From Prevotellaceae bacterium (GTDB taxonomy: Bacteria; Bacteroidota; Bacteroidia; Bacteroidales; Bacteroidaceae), in assembly GCA_021153165.1 (NCBI GenBank), contig JAGKTZ010000010.1, positions 1 through 39,824 of the forward strand: a stretch of DNA of 39,824 nt, written 5' to 3'. The position numbers and the translations under genes are program-made. Numbering within the stretch: position 1 is the first letter of the stretch; every line of letters begins with the position of its first letter. Positions 33,529-39,824 of the stretch are shown one piece after another. Under the pieces are notes generated by a model. It saw nothing but the letters and a program-made list of their open reading frames with translations. It ran no database searches and was not told the origin of the DNA.

Positions 33529-34581
33529 ATGAAACTTTCACAATTCAAGTTCAAACTTCCCGAAGAAAAAATCGCAAAGTATCCAGCTCCCCATCGCGAC
33601 GAATGCAAGATGATGGTGTTGCACCGCAAGACTGGCGAAATCGAACACAAGATGTTCAAGGATATTTTGGACTACTTCGACGAAGAAGATGTATTCGTGT
33701 TCAACGACACAAAGGTATTCCCCGCACGCCTTTATGGTAACAAGGAGAAGACCGGAGCACGCATCGAGGTATTCTTGCTACGCGAACTGAACCGCGAACT
33801 CCGTCTGTGGGACGTACTCGTAGACCCAGCACGAAAGATTCGTATCGGCAACAAACTTTACTTTGGCGAAGACAATTCTATCGTAGCCGAAGTGATTGAT
33901 AATACTACTAGCCGTGGCCGCACACTGCGCTTCCTGTACGACGGCGAGCACGAAGAATTTGTACAGTCGCTCTATGCTTTGGGCGAAGCACCTATCCCTC
34001 GCTTCATCGGTCGTGAGTCGGAAGAACAAGACCTGGAAGATTTCCAATGCATCTTTGCCAAGCACATCGGTGCTGTGACTGCCCCTACAGCAGGTTTGCA
34101 CTTCTCCAAACAAATCATGAAGCGCATGGAAATTAAGGGCATCAACTTTGCTTATGTCACTTTGCACTGCGGTTTGGGCAACTTCCGCAACACAGACGTC
34201 GAGGATTTGACCAAACACAAGATGGACTCCGAGCAAATGTTCGTCGATGCTGAGTGTTGCCGTATTGTCAACACAGCAAAGGACAACGGCCACAAGATCG
34301 TAGCCATCGGTACGACCGTACAGCGTGCTCTGGAAGCAAGCGTGAGCGCCGACTGCCGCATCAAGGAATTCGAAGGCTGGACCAACAAGTTCATCTTCCC
34401 TCCATACGACTTCTCCGTAGCTGATGCAATGCTCGTCAACTTCCACCTCCCCTACTCTACGTTACTCATGCTCACCGCAGCGTTTGGCGACTACGACTTC
34501 ACGATGAAGGCTTATCAGGAAGCGCTCGACGGCGACTACCAATTCGGCCCCTACGGCGACGCCCTCTTAATCGTAGACTAA
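33529..34581 (+). CDS. queA: S-adenosylmethionine:tRNA ribosyltransferase-isomerase
   Basis: A 350-residue enzyme that adds the ribosyl part of SAM to preQ1 in tRNA to make epoxyqueuosine. Start ATG 33529 gives the standard opening MKLSQFKFKLPEEKIAKYPA; an in-frame ATG at 33445 would add 28 non-conserved residues. Family hallmarks include FVFNDTKVFPARLYG, APTAGLHF, LHCGLGNF, TTVQRALEA, TNKFIFPPYDF and NFHLPYSTLLML. The gene is complete. Confidence 0.96.
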   Translation: MKLSQFKFKLPEEKIAKYPAPHRDECKMMVLHRKTGEIEHKMFKDILDYFDEEDVFVFNDTKVFPARLYGNKEKTGARIEVFLLRELNRELRLWDVLVDPARKIRIGNKLYFGEDNSIVAEVIDNTTSRGRTLRFLYDGEHEEFVQSLYALGEAPIPRFIGRESEEQDLEDFQCIFAKHIGAVTAPTAGLHFSKQIMKRMEIKGINFAYVTLHCGLGNFRNTDVEDLTKHKMDSEQMFVDAECCRIVNTAKDNGHKIVAIGTTVQRALEASVSADCRIKEFEGWTNKFIFPPYDFSVADAMLVNFHLPYSTLLMLTAAFGDYDFTMKAYQEALDGDYQFGPYGDALLIVD

Positions 34582-34602
34582 TCCTCGAAGAAACGGCATA
34601 AG

Positions 34603-35100
34603 ATGAAGATGCTCTATCTGGCACTGGGTGCAAATACTGGCGAACGCAAAGAGAACCTGCGTCGTGCAATCGAGATGATTGATGAACGGGTAGGACGCAT
34701 CGAAAAGCAATCTGCGCTCTACGAAACGGCGCCCGTGGGATTCGAGTCCGAACATCTTTTCCTGAATGCCGCAGTGTCGTGTCGCACAAACCTAACGCCA
34801 GATAAAATCCTCGACGTGACGCAGGAAATCGAGCGAGAATTGGGCCGATTGCACAAGAGTGTGAACGGACAATACGCCGATCGTACGATAGACATCGACC
34901 TCTTGTGGATGGAGGGTGTAGTGATGGACGAACCACATCTGACCCTGCCCCACCCACGTACCAGCGAGCGTGCATTTGTGCTGTGCCCCTTGTGCGACAT
35001 TGCTCCAAAATTGCGACTACATCCCAACGGAGAGACGGTGGAAGAGTTGCTCAGAAAAACAGATTTGAAGGGCTTGAAAAAAGTCGCCGAGGAATTTTAA
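34603..35100 (+). CDS. folK: 2-amino-4-hydroxy-6-hydroxymethyldihydropteridine pyrophosphokinase
   Basis: A 165-residue folate-pathway enzyme that pyrophosphorylates 6-hydroxymethyl-7,8-dihydropterin. Signature parts are LALGANTGERKENL, ALYETAPVGF, FLNAAV and the HPPK motif RTIDIDLLWMEG followed by LPHPRTSERAFVL. ATG 34603 or 34609 may start it (MKMLYL or MLYL). It lies 21 bp after queA and ends the cluster; copy 7 of the 21-nt element begins at its stop codon. Confidence 0.95.
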   Translation: MKMLYLALGANTGERKENLRRAIEMIDERVGRIEKQSALYETAPVGFESEHLFLNAAVSCRTNLTPDKILDVTQEIERELGRLHKSVNGQYADRTIDIDLLWMEGVVMDEPHLTLPHPRTSERAFVLCPLCDIAPKLRLHPNGETVEELLRKTDLKGLKKVAEEF

Positions 35101-35184
35101 AAAACCTAGACCTTTTTTAAAAAAAGTCTAACCTTTTTCAAAAAACATTAGACTTTTTTTCAACCAGCCGTCGCGAAGTTTTTA
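35100..35184. repeat. 21-nt periodic intergenic element, copy 7
   Basis: The cores GACC 35109, AACC 35130 and GACT 35151 are exactly 21 apart. Bases 35109-35160 are identical to 26593-26644. The right side carries CAGCCGTCGCGAAGTTTTT (about 35165-35183). Confidence 0.85.
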
Positions 35185-35289
35185 TTTCATGCTTTGAGAC
35201 AAAAAATCTAAGGCTCGAAATGAGTTTGCCAAAGGTTGGAAAGCCCATCATCCCTTGACTTTTACTCACGAAATAAAACCCTATAAAAT

Positions 35290-36945
35290 ATGACTCCCAA
35301 TGTCGCAGTAGTTCTGGCCGGAGGCGTCGGCAAACGCTTTGGCGCACCCGAACCCAAGCAGTTCTTGATGCTCGGGGACAAGACCGTGCTGGAACATGCC
35401 GTTGCCACGTTTGACCGCAACGAACATATCGCCGAAATCGCCGTAGTGGTGCATCCCGACTATGTGGACAGAGTGCAAGAGATGATGACACGCGGCGGCT
35501 GGCACAAGGTGAAGCACATCCTGTGTGGTGGCGCCGAGCGCACAGACTCCACTCAGGCAGCACTGCGCGCTTATGCCGACAGGGAAGTCAACCTCCTGTT
35601 GCACGACGCCGCTCGCCCGTTGGTATCAGATGCCATCGTGGACCGCGTGTGCAAGGCCTTGGAACAACACAGCGCCGTGGCAGTGGCACAACCCGTGACC
35701 GACACCATCGTCCGCGCCGATGCCGACCTGTTGCAAGGCACCCTGGTGCGATCGACCCTGCGCAGCATGCAAACGCCTCAGGCATTCCGCTGCGAAGTCC
35801 TGGCACAGGCGTTCGAACTGGCTATGCAGGACCCACAATTCCAAGCGACCGACGACTGCGGCGTAGTGGCAAAATATCTACCCAACGTCGCGATTCATTT
35901 GGTAGACGGCGAAGAGAAAAACAAGAAACTCACCTCGCCCGAAGACCTACCTATTTTCTGCCAATGGTTGAAGGAAGAGGGCAATAAATCCACTTCATCT
36001 CACGCTGCACCTACATCGACAAAAATAAAGGTAAGCAATAGCAACGCAGCACCTACATCAGCAGAAATAGAGGTAAGCAATAACAACACAGCACCTACAT
36101 CGGCTAATGTAGAAGTTGGCGAAGAGCACGTAGCACTTGGCAATTTCAAACAAAACCTGGCGGAGCACAATCAGAAACACTTGCGCCAGATGCAACTCAA
36201 ACTGGTGGACATCTTGCGCGAAATCACCACGCTCTGCGACCGCCACAATATTCCCTACTGGTTGGACAGCGGCACCCTGCTCGGCGCAGTGCGTCACGGC
36301 GGTTTTATCCCTTGGGACGACGACATAGACATCTGCGTACCCGTCGAGGACCTGCCACGATTGGTCGAAGCCTGCCGCGAACTGCCCAAGCATCTGTCAC
36401 TGCAATGCCCCGAGACGGAGCCACAAATGCGCATGCCGGTCTACAAAGTCCGCGACAACAATTCGCTGATCGTAGAAGCCGGCGACGACTTCGCCCTCTC
36501 CTACGAAAAGGGGCTCTTTGTCGACATCTTCCCTATGACCGCATGGCCATCGTTCGGCGCAAAATTTTCACGCAAAGTAGCCCGCGGTTACTGCCGTGCC
36601 AATGCGATTCTACATGCTCAGCACTACTACAGCCTGCGCTCTACCGCCGAACTATTTTACTTCGGCATGAAGCGCGCCCTCTTTGCCACCTTGTGGAAAG
36701 TCGGCGGATGGTTCTGCCGAAAGGACAAATACTACTCCAACACCCTGGATAATAGCGGCAATGGCAACAGACACTTGCGCACTACAGTATTCCCCTTGAC
36801 CGAGATCGAATTCGAGGGCGAACGATTCAAAGCCCCCGCCAACGTAGATCAATATCTGAAGGACCTGTTCCGCGACTATATGGCGCTACCTCCCGAGGAG
36901 CACCGCACGGGTCACGCTATTTTCTTCAAGACTCAGCTGGATTGA
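35290..36945 (+). CDS. Fusion protein: IspD-type cytidylyltransferase plus LicD-type phosphotransferase
   Basis: A 551-residue two-domain protein. Residues 1-230 are an IspD/TarI nucleotidyltransferase: VLAGGVGKRFGAPEPKQF, LLHDAARPLVSD, MQTPQAFR, TDDCGVV and LTSPEDL. IspD makes CDP-methylerythritol for isoprenoids; TarI-type relatives make CDP-ribitol, and I cannot decide between them from motifs, although they look IspD-like. Residues 238-279 are a low-complexity linker of three 14-residue repeats. Residues about 290-551 are a LicD domain, opening with IPYWLDSGTLLGAVRHGG and the metal motif WDDDIDI (Asp343-345), then YEKGLFVDIFP. LicD proteins transfer phosphocholine or similar groups from CDP carriers to glycans. 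It is followed after 59 bp by another cytidylyltransferase fusion. Confidence 0.88.
   Translation: MTPNVAVVLAGGVGKRFGAPEPKQFLMLGDKTVLEHAVATFDRNEHIAEIAVVVHPDYVDRVQEMMTRGGWHKVKHILCGGAERTDSTQAALRAYADREVNLLLHDAARPLVSDAIVDRVCKALEQHSAVAVAQPVTDTIVRADADLLQGTLVRSTLRSMQTPQAFRCEVLAQAFELAMQDPQFQATDDCGVVAKYLPNVAIHLVDGEEKNKKLTSPEDLPIFCQWLKEEGNKSTSSHAAPTSTKIKVSNSNAAPTSAEIEVSNNNTAPTSANVEVGEEHVALGNFKQNLAEHNQKHLRQMQLKLVDILREITTLCDRHNIPYWLDSGTLLGAVRHGGFIPWDDDIDICVPVEDLPRLVEACRELPKHLSLQCPETEPQMRMPVYKVRDNNSLIVEAGDDFALSYEKGLFVDIFPMTAWPSFGAKFSRKVARGYCRANAILHAQHYYSLRSTAELFYFGMKRALFATLWKVGGWFCRKDKYYSNTLDNSGNGNRHLRTTVFPLTEIEFEGERFKAPANVDQYLKDLFRDYMALPPEEHRTGHAIFFKTQLD
36001..36126 (+). repeat. Three tandem 42-bp units in the IspD-LicD linker
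   Basis: In-frame units start at 36001, 36043 and 36085. Each encodes a version of AAPTSxxIxVSN plus two or three residues (HAAPTSTKIKVSNS, NAAPTSAEIEVSNN, NTAPTSANVEVGEE). 42 is twice the 21-nt unit seen elsewhere in the window. Confidence 0.88.
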
Positions 36946-37004
36946 CGACCACATGCCTTCGGGCTACAACATATTAATATATACATCAAACAAAACCTCA
37001 AGAT

Positions 37005-38825
37005 ATGCAAGCCATCATCCTTGCCGCAGGTATGGGCAAACGCCTCGGCGACCTGACCAAAGACAACACCAAATGCATGGTACGTGTGAACGGCACCCCA
37101 CTGATCGACCGCATGCTCGACCAACTCTCGCGCCACAATCTGCGCCGTGTCGTCATCGTCGTGGGTTACGAAGGCGAAAAACTGCGCCGATACATTGGCA
37201 ATAGATTTGACGACCGACTGAAGATCGAATACATCGAAAATCCGGTGTACGACAAGACGAATAATATCTATTCGCTGGCACTGGCAAAGGAACAGTTGCA
37301 AGAAGATGACACTCTGCTCGTCGAAAGCGACCTTATCTTCGACGATAGCATGCTAGACCTGATCCTCAATGACCCTCTGCCCAACCTGGCACTCGTAGCC
37401 AAATATCAAACTTGGATGGACGGCACGATGGTGCGCATAGACGACGACAACAATATCGTTAACTTCGTGCCCAAAAAGGCCTTCAAGTATAGCGAGGTCG
37501 ACTTCTATCACAAGACGGTCAATATCTATAAATTTTCGCGCGAGTTCTCTCAGCAAAAATACGTGCCCTTCCTCGAAGCCTACAGCAAGGCTTTGGGCAA
37601 CAACGAGTACTACGAACAGGTGCTGCGCGTGATCACCTTCCTCGACAAGAGCGAACTGAAAGCACTGCCCATCACCACCGAGAAATGGTATGAGATCGAC
37701 GACCAACAAGACCTAGACATCGCCGAAGCACTCTTTGCCGAGGGTGCAGAGCGCAAGCAGAAATATATGGCACGCTACGGCGGCTATTGGCGCTTCCCTG
37801 GCATGTTGGACTTTTGCTACTTGGTCAATCCCTACTACCCCTCGGGCAGAATGATGGACGAGATGCGCGCCAACTTTAATACGCTGCTGACCGAATACCC
37901 CTCGGGCATGTATGTCAACTCACTATTGGCGGGCAAATGCTTCGGCGTGAATCGCGAATACATCGTACCCGGCAATGGCGCAGCCGAACTGATCAAGAGC
38001 CTGATGGAGGGCGAACAGGGACGCATCGGCGTGACCTGTCCCACATTCGAGGAATATCCCAACCGCTGTCGCCCCGAACAGGTAGAAACCTTCGTGCCGC
38101 AGAATGCAGACTTCACCTATACAGCCGACGACTTGATGGCGTATTTCGCAGACAAGGCTATCAACACCCTGCTCGTAGTCAATCCAGACAATCCCTCGGG
38201 CAATTTTATCCCTCACGCAGACCTGCTGCGCCTGGCACAATGGACCGGCGAGCGCAATATACGCCTGATTGTCGACGAATCGTTTGTAGATTTCAGCGAG
38301 GGTTACGAAGGCAACACTTTGCTCAATAATGTGACGCTCGAAGCCTATCCCCACATGCTCGTGATGAAGAGTATTTCGAAAAGTTTCGGCGTGCCCGGCC
38401 TACGCCTCGGCATCCTGGCGTCAGCAGACAAGGCGCTCATCGCAGAGATCAAGCGCGACGTAGCGATTTGGAACATCAACTCGTTTGCCGAGTTCTACAT
38501 GCAAATTTTCTCCAAGTACGAAGTGGACTACCGCCTGGCCTGCGAGAAATTCCAAGCCGAGCGCCGTCGTTTCTTCGACGAACTCAGCGCCATCCCCTTC
38601 CTGCGCGTCATCCCCTCACAGGCCAACTATTTCCTGTGCGAAGTCCTCGCGCCAATGAATTCGGCCGACTTGACCCTACACCTGCTCAACGAGGAAAACC
38701 TCCTCATCAAGGACTGCTCCACCAAGAAGGCATTCTGCGGCAGGCAGTACATCCGCATCGCTATCCGCAACCGTCAGGACAATAGCCGCCTGGTCGCAGC
38801 GCTGCGACGTATGGTCCAAGCATAA
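37005..38825 (+). CDS. Fusion protein: LicC-like nucleotidyltransferase plus class I/II PLP-dependent enzyme
   Basis: A 606-residue bifunctional protein. Residues 1-240 are a MobA/LicC-like NTP transferase: LAAGMGKRLGDLT, KCMVRVNGTPLIDR, NPVYDKTNNIYSL and LLVESDLIFDD; NNIYSL and the VESD metal motif are typical of phosphocholine cytidylyltransferase-like enzymes. Residues 250-606 are a fold-type I PLP domain related to HisC/CobD: VPGNGAAELIK, VNPDNPSGNF, LIVDESFVDF, and Lys459 in SISKSFGVPGLRLG as the Schiff-base lysine, then IRIAIRNRQDN. CobD relatives decarboxylate phosphothreonine or phosphoserine to amino-alcohol phosphates, which would be ideal substrates for the first domain; an aminotransferase role is equally possible. 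It probably shares an operon with the IspD-LicD gene. Confidence 0.85.
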   Translation: MQAIILAAGMGKRLGDLTKDNTKCMVRVNGTPLIDRMLDQLSRHNLRRVVIVVGYEGEKLRRYIGNRFDDRLKIEYIENPVYDKTNNIYSLALAKEQLQEDDTLLVESDLIFDDSMLDLILNDPLPNLALVAKYQTWMDGTMVRIDDDNNIVNFVPKKAFKYSEVDFYHKTVNIYKFSREFSQQKYVPFLEAYSKALGNNEYYEQVLRVITFLDKSELKALPITTEKWYEIDDQQDLDIAEALFAEGAERKQKYMARYGGYWRFPGMLDFCYLVNPYYPSGRMMDEMRANFNTLLTEYPSGMYVNSLLAGKCFGVNREYIVPGNGAAELIKSLMEGEQGRIGVTCPTFEEYPNRCRPEQVETFVPQNADFTYTADDLMAYFADKAINTLLVVNPDNPSGNFIPHADLLRLAQWTGERNIRLIVDESFVDFSEGYEGNTLLNNVTLEAYPHMLVMKSISKSFGVPGLRLGILASADKALIAEIKRDVAIWNINSFAEFYMQIFSKYEVDYRLACEKFQAERRRFFDELSAIPFLRVIPSQANYFLCEVLAPMNSADLTLHLLNEENLLIKDCSTKKAFCGRQYIRIAIRNRQDNSRLVAALRRMVQA

Positions 38826-38925
38826 AGGGCAAACTTTCCCCTATGGGAAATGCCATCTGCAGCCCATACAAGCACATCTGAACCCCACAAAAAAGCAAAA
38901 TATTTGGCGAAAAACAACAAAAGTA

Positions 38926-38957
38926 TTTGGTATTCAGTGAAAAAGTTGTAACTTTGC
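38926..38957 (+). promoter_or_regulatory. rpsO promoter
   Basis: TTTG at 38926-38929, 20 bp, then TAACTTTG at 38950-38957, a perfect match to the phylum consensus. Transcription would start near 38964, about 32 nt before the ATG. Confidence 0.82.
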
Positions 38958-38995
38958 GCCGCTATTTAGCAATAACCTAATAAAATTTTTTAATT

Positions 38996-39265
38996 ATGTA
39001 CTTAGATTCAGCTAAGAAACAAGAGATCTTTGGCAAGTACGGACAGTCTAATTCGGACACTGGCTCAGTAGAGAGCCAAGTGGCTTTGTTTTCTTACCGT
39101 ATTGCCCATTTGACGGAACACATGAAGGCCAACCGTAAGGATCATACTACTGAACGCGCCCTCGTTAAATTGGTAGGTAAGCGTCGTGCCCTTCTCAACT
39201 ACTTGAAGGCTCGCGACATCAACCGCTACCGTGCCCTTATCAAGGCGTTGGGTCTTCGCAAGTAA
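38996..39265 (+). CDS. rpsO: 30S ribosomal protein S15
   Basis: An 89-residue primary 16S rRNA-binding protein of the small-subunit platform. It contains the S15 landmarks FGKYGQSNSDTGSVESQVAL, RIAHLTEHMK, KDHTTERALVKLVGKRRALL and YRALIKALGLRK. It is monocistronic, with its own promoter and terminator. Confidence 0.98.
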   Translation: MYLDSAKKQEIFGKYGQSNSDTGSVESQVALFSYRIAHLTEHMKANRKDHTTERALVKLVGKRRALLNYLKARDINRYRALIKALGLRK

Positions 39266-39289
39266 TCTCTTGCATTTCTCAAAAAAATC

Positions 39290-39327
39290 GCATCGCTACC
39301 GCAATCGCTGGTGGCGATGCTTTTTTT
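39290..39327 (+). terminator. rpsO terminator
   Basis: GCATCGCTACC (39290-39300) pairs with GGTGGCGATGC (39310-39320), one G-U, followed by seven T. Confidence 0.88.
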
Positions 39328-39626
39328 GTAGCTACACCTTCGTCACCTTTGTTTATCCCACTGACGAGGGAGCGAAATGGGTGGCCTCGACCACCTTCAT
39401 CCCTGAGCAGCGCTCCTAACAACCACGGCGGAGCCAACCTGTCACACACAAAGCGGCAAAAATCGCAGAAACGAAGTAGGTCAAAAAAGGGATTTCACGC
39501 CCCCGCATTATCCTGCGGTCGCCAAGCACAAAATTTGTCGTTTTTTCGCTTTATTATAAGGTCGAGAATCGCGTATTTTTCAAGAAAAATATTCTGTACG
39601 GCTACAGCGCATCCACGAAACCCTAA

Positions 39627-39814
39627 AATCGACCACTTTTTGGTGAAAAAATGGTAAAAAAGAGAGGAAAAGACCACTTTTTCATAGAAAATACCGCTTT
39701 TTCGAGGGACAAAGCGCATCTACTGCGTACAAAAAAGTCAAGACCTTGTTGAAAAAAGGTTAGACCTTTTTCAAATTCCCTCTAGTTTTTTTCAAAAAAA
39801 GCCTTGACTTTTTC
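39627..39814. repeat. 21-nt periodic intergenic element, copy 8
   Basis: The left part has GACCAC at 39631 and 39672 and ACCGC at 39693, so spacing of about 41 and 20. The right part has GACC at 39742 and 39763 (21 apart) and GACT at 39806 (43 further on). On the minus strand the right part reads in one frame as heptads such as EFEKGLTFFQQGLDFF. Confidence 0.7.
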
Positions 39815-39824
39815 ATTCATCCCC

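Larger units (their letters stand above)
39266..39824. other. Region after rpsO up to the window end (559 bp)
   Basis: It holds the rpsO terminator and, from about 39627, copy 8 of the periodic element. Bases 39330-39620 contain short open frames without recognisable protein features; none is called. Confidence 0.6.

Noticed and set aside
39349..39657. 102-residue plus-strand frame after rpsO
   Set aside because: It has low-complexity, basic, serine-rich composition, no domain and runs into the periodic element; nothing supports translation.
1..39824. tRNA, rRNA or riboswitch genes
   Set aside because: No cloverleaf-like arrangement with a TTCGA-type T-loop, no rRNA segments and no known riboswitch consensus were noticed by eye; a covariance-model scan was not possible.

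Overview
The window comes from a Bacteroidota genome, most likely order Bacteroidales and plausibly Prevotellaceae-like. The evidence is: promoters of the TTTG-N19/20-TAnnTTTG type instead of -35/-10 boxes; start sites without clear Shine-Dalgarno sequences; the gene order ftsX-DUF3098-uppP-truB-queA-folK; skp next to murI; and families largely restricted to this phylum (PCMD lipoprotein, calycin-like protein, YfhO giant membrane protein, short C-terminal tails of the GIYIV-G-KKV type). No rRNA, tRNA, prophage, IS element or CRISPR array was seen.

Layout. 1-4140: end of ahcY and a YfhO-family membrane protein. 4713-10397: four exported proteins (PCMD lipoprotein, small outer-membrane barrel, duplicated calycin-like protein, PCMD-like protein with a duplicated C-terminal module). 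10971-13040, minus strand: a Pmp3/YqaE peptide and an M24 aminopeptidase P. 13366-16127: an ECF sigma factor overlapping a single-pass membrane protein (probable anti-sigma), a small exported protein and an outer-membrane barrel. 16487-17512: tdh. 17748-21287: a large GH20 hexosaminidase. 21545-26552: cysS, an ArnT-like glycosyltransferase, skp and murI. 26733-30178: an extended SDR overlapping a PAP2-type enzyme, then an exported C1 peptidase. 30607-35100: ftsX, DUF3098, uppP, truB, queA and folK. 35290-38825: two fusion enzymes (IspD-LicD, and LicC-like cytidylyltransferase with a class I/II PLP domain). 38996-39265: rpsO.

The most unusual signal is a family of A/T-rich intergenic elements with an exact or near-exact 21-nt period. 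Eight copies lie about 3.7-6.4 kb apart, almost all at ends of transcription units (about 4.3, 10.7, 16.2, 21.3, 26.6, 30.3, 35.1 and 39.7 kb). One copy is a perfect 21-nt inverted repeat around a 21-nt spacer; two copies share 52 identical bases and two others share 32. Period-21 or period-42 in-frame tandem repeats also occur inside four unrelated genes (sigma factor N-terminus, its membrane partner, glycosyltransferase N-terminus, IspD-LicD linker). I do not recognise this element family.

The most interesting gene context is the IspD-LicD / cytidylyltransferase-PLP pair. The predicted activities suggest a route that makes a phosphorylated amino-alcohol, activates it with CTP and transfers it to a surface glycan. 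This is inference from domain content.
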